A DNA stretch of 64,000 bases from Diaporthe sp. PMI_573 (taxonomy: Eukaryota > Ascomycota > Sordariomycetes > Diaporthales > Diaporthaceae): positions 620,001-684,000 of the forward strand of contig JAJTUP010000007.1 of NCBI GenBank assembly GCA_021399435.1, read 5' to 3'. The notes under the pieces were generated by a model that saw only the letters and a program-made list of their open reading frames with translations, did no database searches and was not told the DNA's origin. Positions 31,826 through 43,200 of the stretch are shown here, piece after piece; the first letter of the stretch is position 1; each line of letters begins with the position of its first letter. The translations under genes and the position numbers were made by a program.

Positions 31826-34050
31826 TCAAACTCCTCCGGGACGCCGCTCATTCTTTACCGACATGACCTCTTTGCAATCATGATAAGTCGTTCTTGAGCT
31901 ACACCTCGAAAGTATGATAGTAGGATTCGCCGAATGATTCGATGAACAAGGCGATGGCTCACGCTGTGGGTGCTCGTACAGGGTGACACGACCCGGGCCT
32001 TCGTAGGAACTCTTTGGGGACGCTTGTGACGGCTCGTACTCCCGAAGACGGCGGCTGGTTCGATAAGAACTTGCATCAGATTCGGGTTCAGAGACGCTGG
32101 GCGACAGAGATTCAATTGGACGAGATTCTTGGTGAAACCGGGGACGCAAAGCCGGGCTGGGTCTTTGGATAATCTCGTGCTCCGGGTTCCACCCCTGGTT
32201 ATCCCTTCGCCTCTTTCTTGCTGTGCATTTGGCCACTTTTCTGCCCTGAATCGTGTTGGTTGGTGATGGGTATTGTTGGTGCGTTGGCACACCCCAATGT
32301 GTAGGTTCTGTTCGTGGGAGGGGGTAACCAGAGCTTGAATATGTGGACCGCCGTGCCCGTTGCCGATTCCTCTCTGTGAAGTTTTGGCTTTGGCCCCTGG
32401 TTTGAAAACCGGGCAATGTCTCTCTTCTTGTGTTGGTGCTCCATCCTCGAACTGTGTCCTGGTGTTGAAAGTAGCTTCGAGGGCTGCGTTCTGGATGCGA
32501 CTGGATCCTGCCCTGCACATTATGCATCACCACGCCATTCCTGCCGTTGATGTGTGGCCACTCCCTCCTTGACATCTCTTCCTCTCTTCTTGTGTTGTTG
32601 CTCCATCCTCGAACTGTGTCCTGGCGTTGAAAGCAGGTTCGAGGGCTGCGTTCTGAATGCGACTGGATCCTGCCCTGCACATTATGCATCACCACGCCAT
32701 TCCTGCCTTTGATGTGTGACCGCTTCGAGTGCGTCCTTGGCATCTCCTCCTCCCGGTCTCGCATTCTCTGAGTTTTCAGATCCTTCTTCTCGAGCGCTTT
32801 CTGTTCATGCTGCTCCCGCAACGGATACATGATATCGTGGCGTGAATGACATATAATGTAAAGTTGATAGAGCTGTAAACAGGACACAAGGCCAATGAAT
32901 GCGTCCACGACTGCAATCAAAAAACACCAATGGTAGGTATCTGGAGAGCAAGGAGCACCGTTTTTAAGGTATTCCGTCCAATAAATCTGCGTAATAGTGT
33001 TAGCAAAATCTAGAAACAGATTAAGATAAGTGGTATTTTGACTACGGTGTGTAGCAAAACTTACAGTGCAGATCACAAGAGGGCCGATTACCGCAAACCA
33101 TTCCACCAGTATCAGAAAGACATATATGCCGTAGGAGTTCTCGAAGTATTTTCGGAATACTGCCATGCAGAAATGCCAAACACACAGAAAGCCACAAATC
33201 CCGCATCCAATGATCATAAATGCGCCGTTGATTCCTGTGCGCATGTCGTCTGGCACTGGGACCATTCCGGACAGGCAGGATAAAAGTGCAATCATGAAAG
33301 ATACCCCAGCAAGGAAAACCTAACACAGAATGACGTTAGCAAATGATGAACAAGGAAGGGAGGGTGCTATGCACTTGAAACCACCTGATCCACACCTCTG
33401 CAGCACACTCTCGGTAGTCATCTGGCACATCGCGGTAGTCTCTCCAAAAGATCTTAAGCAGTGCACCGATTTCGATGAGGCACCACACGACTGCGAACCC
33501 GATCATGGCACTAACCGTGTTGCAAGCTTCTTTATTGGCGTTACAGCCATCAGAACTTAGCATGACGAATTTGAGGTATCCCTAGGAATGTAAATAATGG
33601 ATGACCCTTAGGCGACGGATTGGAGAGGACTCACACTGAAAGTTACAAGCACGGCGAGCCACGGTACAAAGTCGGCGAGGATGTAGAGGCGGAAAGCGGT
33701 CGGGTGCCGCTGCAGCCATTCTAGAATAGTCTTCCTACACATGCCAATGATGGACCAAAGAAGACACAGTAAATTGGCTCCAAAGAATGCTAATATCCAT
33801 ATATGGTTGTCGGCCGCGGGGAATGGGGCCGAGCCTCGTGGTGTCAGGGCCGTAATTGACAACGAAAAAGCCACTAGAGAAATGATGCACTGAGAAAACC
33901 GTTAGTACGAGCGAAAGATGTAGATTTGCCATTGGTCAGATGTCCTACCTGGATGGTTGCGACGATGCGCCACCCTCTGCACCACGCGAATAGTTCACTG
34001 AAGCTGAAGCAACCGCTTTCTCTGTCGCGGTAAGCAGGAGGAGCTGACAT
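31826..34050 (-). CDS. Multi-pass membrane protein with Arg/Ser-rich repeat tail
   Basis: Five exons, complement(join(31826..32986,33065..33319,33375..33581,33635..33889,33949..34050)), 659 aa, start at MSAPPAYRDRES. The function is not recognised. Exons 1-4 and the start of exon 5 encode about eight helices, e.g. IWILAFFGANLLCLLWSIIGM, CNTVSAMIGFAVVWCLIEIGALL and CFLIAVVDAFIGLVSCLQLYQLYII. The last 370 residues are polar, rich in Arg, Ser and Pro, and include a 54-residue unit repeated twice. Introns are 53-78 nt. The 78-nt intron at 32987-33064 has good signals (GTAAGT, GCTAAC, CGCAG), is a multiple of three and contains no stop, so it could be retained to add 26 residues. The intron at 33320-33374 has a weak GTGCAT donor. 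A receptor-like or scaffold role is possible but unproven. Confidence 0.75.
32421..32735 (-). repeat. Two tandem 162-bp units inside the membrane-protein gene
   Basis: Copies start at about 32421 and 32583 with a 162-bp (54-codon) period. They encode twin GRNGVVMHNVQGRIQSH...ERSPR...QDTVRGWS segments in the cytoplasmic tail. The few differences keep the frame open. Confidence 0.85.
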
Positions 34051-35057
34051 TGTGGCGAAGCTTTTGGGATATGTTTCACTGTCAAGCGACAAACAAGCGA
34101 TAACGTGTGTTTCTTATGGTGGGGCTCTCTGGTGCGAATGTATTCTGGCGTGCGACGTGTTGATGTGGTCGTCAAAGTCTCTCGACAGCGAGGTGGGCAC
34201 GGGGGGTTTTTATACCTGGGCTGGGATTGATGATTCACGCATGGGCAAGACTCTGAAAATCATGCCCAGCTGCGAAAGAGCTCAAGTCACTCACGGCTAC
34301 CATTCATTGAGGACCATGATTGTGAACCAGCTCAGCACCAGCACAAAGACCAACTTGCTGGAAGACATCGGTACAAAAGCATCAGATGGAGCACACGTGA
34401 AATTGATCGAGACAGGCAGAATCGATTGACCCCTCCTTAATGCCGACTAAAGGGTCAGTATTGGCCCCACGAGCAGGAACTATTTGAGTTTCACCAAGAA
34501 ACGAAAGGATAAGTCCTGAGCGAATGAATGGTGGCCGGAGATTCTCGGTGTGTTCTCCAGCATAGGTTGCACAGTGGCCATCGCCGTCATCCTCTACGAC
34601 TTTAACAGCAAGCCCCTAGCAGATTAGACCTGTGGGTTGTTGGCCTTGTCACGATTGTGAACAAATGGTCTGGAGAAGTGGTTGTTGGTTGCTTGGTTTG
34701 ATTGCCTTCCTTTGGCGCCAAAGGCACCAAAAGTGAGTACAGTCAGTGACTAACTAAGCGGCTGACAGCTGGCGCCAGCTGGCGATTAGCTGCAAGCTGC
34801 TGGCTATGGAAATGCTAATCCAACAAGACCACACCTATATTAATAGACATCATTATTTTCATTCTCTCTTGAGCTTTTAAAGCTGGCTTGATCCTATCTG
34901 TAGCCAGGTATATCGGCTAATTGAAATTGTGAGATGTAATCTGGTTGCAGTGCAAGAGAAATAAGCTGGGGGTTTCGGCTCTCCTCCGTTCATGGTAATG
35001 ATGCCCCGCCTGGAGTCGCCCAAAACGAGTCCAAAGCCCATCTTTCGCAGGGCTAAC
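34051..35057. other. 1.0-kb intergenic region, no gene seen
   Basis: Promoter side of the large membrane-protein gene and 3' side of the next minus-strand gene. A short ACAGCTGGCGCCAGCTGGCG palindrome-like stretch occurs near 34766-34785. Confidence 0.5.
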
Positions 35058-36059
35058 TCATTTGTCTTTGGCAATGAAATTGAATACATTCTCAAACTGG
35101 CTGAGGTCGGGGAAAAGCGACGAGGATGAATCCCATACGGCCCCGCAGGCCGATCCACGGAAGGTGATGATAACCGGCAGCTGAGGGGCCCCGACCCGGT
35201 GGAGGATGTCCGGATGACGACGTGCCCAGTGTACCTTTTGACACAACCAGATGCTGGCTGCGATTGTCAGCAGGCCGACTTGGTTGTCAGATGCCTTATA
35301 ATGCCTTGACCCCGGCGTCAGCTGCCGTTCCAGATACTGATACTCAGCATTAATGGCCAGGAAGGCGGCGGTGGCCTTGGCTGAGCCGTTGGGGAAATAC
35401 AAAAAAGACTCGCGCGTCTGTTTCCACGTTGAAGGGGGACTTTATATGGATGCCCCCTCATTCCAATACCTGCCACTGCTTCCTAAGGGATGACAAAGGG
35501 GCCATTTCCTCGACTTTGAAACGCGGGGCGTCTAGGTTGAGCCTGGCGATCTCATATGGGACCGTGAAGCTAGCCTCTCTGTATGCTTGGTCCCGAAGCT
35601 GTGGCGGGGCCTTGCTTGCCATTTCGAAGGCCGCGGTTATGATTGTCATGACGTCCTTGCGCGTCTTTTCATCGGAAGCGAGCCACCATGACGTTGGTGG
35701 ATTAAACTCGGGGGTGACGCGCCCGGATACCACGAGGGATTTTGTGAGAAGGAATCTGGTGAGTAGTATTCCACCTACGAGGCCGAGGCACCCTGCAACT
35801 ACGATGGCTTCCGATGAATCAAACAGCGTGCGAGCGGGAGTAGTATGAAAGTCGCTTGGGCAAAGGTCAGCCAACGAGTCATTCCTGAATGAAGTTCAAC
35901 AGCAAGATTATGCACCTACGTGTCTGGAGCGGAGTGGCTGCACTTCGGCTCATCAATGAAGGACCCAGGGTCAATGCCAAGCCTAGAGACGGGCTCGTAC
36001 GCCGTGGCAATGACAAGATAGAGGCCCCCGAGCCTCCTTTGGTGGTGCTCAATACACAT
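35058..36059 (-). CDS. Hypothetical protein with one membrane segment
   Basis: Proposed complement(join(35058..35417,35470..35884,35920..36059)), 304 aa. I do not recognise the family. The first exon gives MCIEHHQRRLGGLYLVIATA and an acidic Cys-containing segment. Exon 2 has one hydrophobic helix (AIVVAGCLGLVGGILLTRFLL) followed by a helical, charged region. Exon 3 has NGSAKATAAFLAINAEYQYLE and ends INFIA-like before the stop (FNFIAKDK). The intron at 35418-35469 is ordinary. The intron at 35885-35919 would be only 35 nt (GTAGGT..TTCAG), which is very short even for fungi. An alternative is a small deletion that disrupted the first exon. Coding status rests on length, phase and composition only. 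Confidence 0.45.
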
Positions 36060-36920
36060 TGGCGAAGCGTCCTAGAAGACATGGCAGCAAAATCTCATGA
36101 GGGGGGCTCTAAACATTGAAGAGTCTGGGAGTCAGCTGTCCACATCGAACGCGACTTTGACAGCTGTCGTTTGCATGTTGCTGTTGGCTCTGTCCTGGAG
36201 CTAAACCAACGTGCCCTGGTCAGCCTCCCCCTATCCCCGGCGAGTACTTGGCCATGACCTCACACTTGAATGAATATCCACTTTCCTGAACCTGGACTGA
36301 TGTAGTATGAGACGAGTGAACATGCGGGATAAGCACATATACGTAAGGTGCGAGCCATTCGGCCTCGATATGACTTTAGCTTGCAATTAGCTTTCAACAT
36401 CCAGTTCACCAGAAGTTAAGTGAAGATGCCAGGGTTGGTACACACTCTCTCTGTTTTTGATTTGGTCTTATTGATCAGTTGAGACGTTGGAGCGGAAACA
36501 CGAATATTCTTAATGTCCTATGTGTTTGGTCGAGCACAGGAGATCAACGTCTTGTCTGGGTCACGTCGATTGAGAGTCAACTCACACAAGCCCACCAGTG
36601 GCGTTAGATTGCTAGAGTCCTACCTCGCAGTACACAATATGGTAGACAAATCTCATCTCACACCAGAAGCTAGTCATGAAGGAGAGCAAGGCAGCAGACA
36701 TCAGCTCCAAAACAAAATATGTCAATGTTGAAGGTTGAATCAAACAATTTATCCGTCTCAACCGTCCCACTAATCTGGTTCTCTGTACTTTTCTGTTATA
36801 ATGAAGGTCGCTCGGCAAAGGGACCGTGTCGTCAAATTTGATTTTGGTGAAATGATTGCCCATTCACGGGGGAGCTTGACACACGGTTGTATCGCTGATA
36901 TGTTGGCAATTGAGCCCTCC
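36060..36920. other. Intergenic, no gene seen
   Basis: About 860 bp between the hypothetical gene's start and the 3' end of the Zn2Cys6 regulator. No credible frames or repeats. Confidence 0.5.
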
Positions 36921-39646
36921 TTATTCGGCCATCCGATAGTCCCAAGGAATAGATGAATGAAATAGCTCCATCAAGTCCGTGCCGGTTAGTAGCCCATCGC
37001 CAAACTGGGAAGGGTCATCGCCCATGGGGAAATGCAGCATATCCGACAATGAAAATTCCTGGTCTCCAGTAATCTGCGCAAGATTTCTTAGCCATCCGAA
37101 GCGCCGCACAATCATCATCTTCCAGAGGCTACCGTTACTCACCGGCACCGTGTCAAACGCGGCCTGCAGGGAAGGACCGCTCGTGGCTCCAAGCTCGCTA
37201 TCCAGCGCCGGTTGAGGTACTTTTCCTGAGCTTGTTGATGTGACTCTCTCGGTCTGTGGCTTGCCAGGTGGCATGCTGCTCCCGTCATTATTGTTGCCCC
37301 TGCTCACATACTCCCGAGCGATTTGTGAGAACTGAGTTAGGAGAGAGCCCGGAAGCCAACCAGCACTCGCGTACTCGATCCTGCTAAAGTGACCGCCCCC
37401 GACATCCAGGAGAGCTAGGTTCGTGCTTGTTTCCGGGTGTTTCGGATAGCTTATTACCACGTCAAATATGACCAGCAGTGACGCCATAGGGATCCCAGCA
37501 GCGAACCTTGCACGAACGACCGTCAGTCGTCAGTAAGTAGCCTTAAGCGTGGAAGCAGTGACGGGGCTTGCTTACCAATACGGAGTAGAGGGATTCAAGT
37601 CGATGAAGGCTGCCAACTCCAGCACGTTCCGCGCGGCCTCGGACATGATGCTGGTGCTTTCGGCCTGACTGGCCGTACTCACGAGCCCGCGTGTCCTCGC
37701 CGCCAGATACAGCCTCGCGCGGCAGAGGGCCAACCTGAAGCTGTTGTACATGAGGTGGGTCCAGACGGTAACCGTCCTGAGGAGGGAGGTCTCAATGAGA
37801 TTGATCCTGAAGGTGTCGTTCGGCTTTCCATTCACTGGGGTCGTCATTCTCCAATGCTCCAACTCGCGCTCGAGCTGGTCGATGACCTCTAGGAAGTATT
37901 CCTCGGTCTTCCCCGTCACACCGGCGCAGAAGAGAGAAGACGCCGCCCGGGAGATTAGTCGCCCATAACGTGCGTTTGCCAACATCCAATCATAATCTCC
38001 AAATATGGCTTCAGGGACTACCGGAATGGGGACCGAGATGTCGTGATCAGCAAACGCCTGCTACACATCAGTACCTCGTTTGGCCAGTTTTCCCGGACAT
38101 ATGCGGAGCTGGGAAAGGCTATGAACGACTTTTTATGACTTACAGAAGGCCTGCCGAAGTGGAAACTGGAAATTTTCTCAACTGAATAAAGGATCCAAAA
38201 TGCCTTCTGATAGCTGAGGGTACTGCATTCTGGAAGTTTGTGACTCCGGAGATTCTGTGCCCTCCTGGCAGCCTCATGGATTATAACATGTTCGATGGCC
38301 AGGCAGGGAATTGAGAGGGAAAAGAGAGACATTGCTGTCAAGGCTTGAAGCACAAGGATAGAGTCAGGAAGACTGAGCAGCTCGGGAAATACAGACATAG
38401 ACGTGGAAAACAACCCCCATGATTTTCCCTTTCCAGGTTGGTAGCTTCCCTCACCACAGAGCTGACAGCCCAGAGCAAGAACAGCATTATACAAAGCGAA
38501 CCAGGCTTTGTTGTGCTGGGGCTCCTGCGAGAACGATGGAGCCAACAGGGCGTCCTCGAAGGCTTTCCTGTCAAGGAAGGGGTAGAGGGGATGAGCCCGT
38601 GTGAAATATGCTAGAACACGGGGAATAAGTGTCAGCATCTCGAGAAAAGGGCAGAGGAGATGAAACGAGTGGGTGAGCTGGAAATCAGTGAACAGAGGAA
38701 GGGCAGAAGACCTTAGAAAGTACCAGCACTCACCCTCGAGGTAAAAATTGGCCTCTGTGGTACCGAGCATGATATGGTGGTTTTCTCTAGCGAGTTGCAA
38801 CGGTTTAGAAGATGCTGTGTTATGTCGTGGTAGGCGAGATTGGATTATTGATGTTATCTTCCCCAGTAGCTCGTCTACTTTATTGTTCTGTAACTGCTTC
38901 GATATATGCAGCAGCTTATTATCGGAGAAGAACGTCACTCTATAATTGCCAACTGCCGGTAATGGTTAGAAGAGTCTTGGCAGGGAGCGTCGTTTGAACG
39001 TGCCAAATATCTCATTTCCCTAGTATCGTCAACAGAAAGCCTTGCGGCAGAAACGCCAACGCAACATACCTGAACGGAAAATGGTTTGCTGTCCTTTAGG
39101 CCACCCGTGGTTCGAGCCTGAGCCAGAAGCTTGTCGACATAGAGATTTGGCAAATTGTCGGCGGGCTTTGAAGAATTATATCAGCAACTATTTGCAGCTT
39201 GGGTTGGTCACGTTGACACTGACTCGACCAGCAGCGGATTCATTTGTGCGTGGGCTATGTGCCCCTGGACTTTGGGAGTTGTTGACTGTGACTTCGATAT
39301 TGACTATGCATTGATTCTTAGCAGCGTTGGGTACGATACTGCACTGGCGTAATGAGTTTACCATTGGGTCTTCGCGGTGGCTTCACAGGACTGAAGTGAC
39401 AATTCTCTTTTCGGCGCTGTTTGGAGTGTCAGGATACCACGGAGACAGGGACGCTTCAAGGGGCTTACGAGGCAACTCGGGCAAGGGCCAGGATAGCCTG
39501 CGAGCAGCAACAATCAGCCGTTTCTTCTTGTTCTCATGGTGTCGATGCGCTCCTCGATACGGAAGCTTACCTGAGCAGCGAACCTTGCGGGCCTTGCAGG
39601 TGTCGCAGGTCCTGGCAAGTCTACGGCTGGTCGGCGCATCGGACAT
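36921..39646 (-). CDS. Zn2Cys6 transcription factor with fungal-specific regulatory domain
   Basis: Proposed exons on the minus strand: 39646..39571, 39497..39469, 39416..39362, 39303..39224, 39165..~39105, 38952..38144, 38057..37576, 37506..36921. Spliced, the N-terminus gives CDTCKARKVRC followed by PCPSCLRRKENC: six cysteines at about residues 14, 17, 24, 31, 34 and 41 in the C-x2-C-x6-C-x6-C-x2-C-x6-C layout of a binuclear zinc cluster. The middle and C-terminus show the fungal transcription-factor domain, including ADNLPNLYVDKLL, YFTRAHPLYPFLDR, and FHFGRPSAFADHDISVPIP across the 38058-38143 intron. All junctions are in phase except the fifth. The strong GTATGT donor at 39069 gives a shift, whereas a weak GTGGCC donor at 39104 keeps frame (725 aa). 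It is divergently transcribed from the PDR transporter and may regulate it. Confidence 0.8.
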
Positions 39647-40296
39647 CTCGGCAGGAAGACGGCATCAGATGCCAACAGGATAATTCTGGTTCGGAAATGA
39701 TGGGAGCGCTCGACTGGTAGGAAAGCGGATGGGGCGTCGCCAAACTACCCACAACGGTGGTGTTTCGGTAACTGGTTGGACCGAGTCTGATCCGGGTCCA
39801 CCACCACTAAACCCCTCTAGGCATGTCGGTTCCGAGACAGCACACGGCAGAACAAAAATGGAAGTCTTCGGCCTTGACCGCCCAGCATTCAGTACAGGGC
39901 TGAGTGGGCTTGCTGCATAGATCTACATAGAATGCTGGACGTTCCCAGCTGCTGACAGGGTCTTGGTGGGCATCCTATTATGCGGATTACGTCTGCACGT
40001 CTGCACGGCACATGCTTCGAAGAGCACCGAGGGTTCCACCCCGAGGCTCGGGAGGCAGCTCTCCGAAAATGACGATCCGCCCGGCAGCAACGGAGTTTGG
40101 GTCGACCAGAGCCTTAAGTATGTGTGGTAAGCGACCGATCTCTCAAGGCAGAGAGGGTATAAAGGAGATGTCGCCGGCCTGTTGCCTGGAACGGCCCTGG
40201 ATGGCTTGCTGCGCCAGGTGAAGGCACTCCTCTGTCTTCCTTTTTTGTCCCTCGCTTTATATTCGGCTGCAACTCGTCGTCTTGTAACTCGTCACA
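39647..40296. promoter_or_regulatory. Divergent promoter, regulator / PDR transporter
   Basis: A 650-bp region separates the ATG codons of the zinc-cluster regulator and the ABC transporter. It contains a CGG-N6-CGG direct repeat at 40082-40093 and further CCGAGG/CTCGG words. Zinc-cluster factors bind CGG pairs, so this is a candidate operator; no site has been shown. Confidence 0.4.
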
Positions 40297-43200
40297 ATGT
40301 TAGATCGGGCTAAGAGAGAAGATGGCGAGGAACTGCCTACTAGCCGGAAGTCAAGCAGTACGAATCGTTCCCCGGCCAATCTGGTAGGAGCGGAAGACTC
40401 GGAAACGCTCTACGGGGACGCACGCGAGACCTACAACGTCTCGTCGAGGGCAGAAGATGAACGTGTTGCGGAACTCGCCAGGTCCTTTAGTCAAACGGGC
40501 GCCAGGTCGGCCGGCACTCAACATGACAACCCCTTCCACTCCCCGGTCCCTTCTCTGGACCCCAACTCGGCCGACTTTGACGCCCGGAAATGGATCTCAG
40601 CTCTCCTTCATGCCTTCTCCAAGGACCCTGATCAGTACCCTCGCCAACCCCTCGGCGTTTCGTGGCGATATCTGAGCGTCCACGGGTTTGGAAGTGACAC
40701 TGACTACCAAAAGGATGTGATGAACGTGCTCTGGCGGGCGCCTCTCATTGCCAAGGAATGGGTCTCGAAGCGGCAACAGAAGATTCAGATTCTCAGTGAC
40801 TTCGACGGCTTGGTCAATAGCGGAGAGATGCTCCTGGTGCTCGGCCGTCCAGGCAGGCAAGCTTGTCCCCTTGTCCCTTCGTCCCTTTGGCTGTTCGACT
40901 GGACCAGGCTGACGAGGGAAATCCAGTGGTGTCTCCACGTTGCTCAAAACAATTGCTGGCCAGGTCCGGGGTCTCCATCTCGACGACCGGTCAATGCTTA
41001 GCTATCAAGGTAAGGGCTGCGTTCAAGGTTCACAATCAGAGAACAGTATGGTAACAGACGAACAGGAGTACCCTGGGACGTGATGCACAGTCGATTCCGC
41101 GGCGAGGTCGTCTACCAAGCGGAGACAGACATCCACTTTCCCCAGCTGACTGTAGGTCAGACGCTCATGTTTGCCGCTTTGGGAAGGACTCCCAAGAACC
41201 GGCTCCCTGGGGTTAGCCGCCAAGAATACGCTCGCCATGTCAGGGATGCTGTCATGGCCGTCTTTGGCATATCCCATACAATCAACACAAGGGTTGGCAA
41301 TGATTATGTTCGTGGTGTGAGCGGTGGCGAGCGGAAGCGAGTCAGTATTGCCGAGGTGATGCTGAGCCAGAGTTCCATTCAATGCTGGGACAACAGCACA
41401 CGAGGCCTGGACAGTGCGACCGCTCTGGAGTTTGCGAGGACCCTCCGATTGTCGAGCGAGCTGATGGATACTACTGCTATTGTGGCCATGTACCAAGCCT
41501 CCCAGCCTGCATATGATGTGAGCATCCCGAGCCTCGGCACATCGCCACGACGAGCCTACTCACCTGTTCTCGCAGACATTCGACAAAGTCACCGTCTTGT
41601 ACGAGGGCAGACAGATCTACTTCGGCCCCAAGGATAGGGCCAAGCAGTATTTCATTGACTTGGGCTATCACTGCCCCGATCGCCAGACAACAGCAGACTT
41701 TCTCACCTCGATGACGAACCCAGAGGAACGCATTATTCGGTCTGACGTCAAGAACGTCAGGGCGGTACCACAGTCTCCCGATGACTTCGCCAGCGCGTGG
41801 GAATTCAGTCAAGAGCGGCAACAGCTGATCAATGATATCGCAACTTTTGAGAACAGGTCTCCTACCAATGGCCCGGAACACGAGAATCTCAAGGCAGCCC
41901 AAAAGTCGCGGCAAGCCTCGTTGACGTGAGTGCCGGCACACCCCGGGACACATCACTTGGAAGTAGTCGTACTGATTGTTCAAAAGGAGAAACAAGTCGC
42001 CCTACACCATCTCGATCCCAATGCAGGTCAAGCTTTGCATGTCTCGTGGGCTCCAGCGGCTCAGGGGCGACATGACATTCTTCACTATCACTGTTGCAGC
42101 CAATCTGGTCATCGCCCTTGCACTTGGCAGCATTTACTACGACCTTGCTCCCACCGCCGAGACGCTCAACAGCAAGTGTATCCTGCTCTACTTCGCCATT
42201 CTGTTCAACGCCTTGAGCTGCGCCTTGGAGGTTAGTCGTATACCAAGTGGGCTTGTGCTGTTTGTCGCTTGCTAATCACCAATGAACGCGTCTGTAGATA
42301 TTCTCGCTCTATGTGCAGCGCCCAATCGTGGAAAAACACTATCGCTACGCCCTGTACCACCCATTTTCCGAAGCAATCTCGTCCATGATCACCGAGCTTC
42401 CGAGCAAGATCCTCTCGGCCATCTGCTTCAACGTCCCGCTGTACTTCATGACAAACCTACGCCGAGAGGCAGGCCCCTTTTTTATCTTCTTCCTGTTCAG
42501 CTTCACCTGTACGTTCACCATGTCGATGATCTTCCGCACCATCGCACAAGGATCTCGGTCCATCCAGCAAGCTCTGACCCCGGCTGCCGTGCTCATCCTG
42601 GGACTTGTGATCTACACGGGCTTTGTCCTCCCAACAAGGAGCATGCAAGGCTGGCTTCGCTGGATCAATTACATCGACCCGATCGCCTACGCGTACGAGA
42701 GTCTTGTTGCCAACGAGTTCTCCGGCCGGCAATTCCCCTGTACACAATTTGTTCCAATGGGCCTGCCCTATATGGATGCTTCTCCGGCACAGAGGGCCTG
42801 TGCGACATCGGGAGCCCTCCCCGGCCAGGACTACATTGACGGGGACTTTTATATCAACAATCTCTACGGCTATTACCACTCTCACTTGTGGAGGTAAGGA
42901 CGGGCAAGGGAACCACGGTATCCTCGGGTTGCTAACTGTGCGAAACAGAAACTTCGGTATCCTCGTCGGTTTCGTTGTGTTTTTTATGGTAATTTACATT
43001 GTTGCCGCCGAATACCTGTCACTCCATCCCAGCAAAGGTGAGATCCTGGTCTTCCGCCGGGGGCATGGCCATAAATCGCCCAAGTCATACGCCAGCGATG
43101 ATGAGGAGTCCGGACCGGTTAGCCCCGTCCGCATTGAGGGCAGGGCGACAGAGGAGCGTCGAGGGTCAGGCAATGAAACAACTGTGTATTCGGGTGAAAA

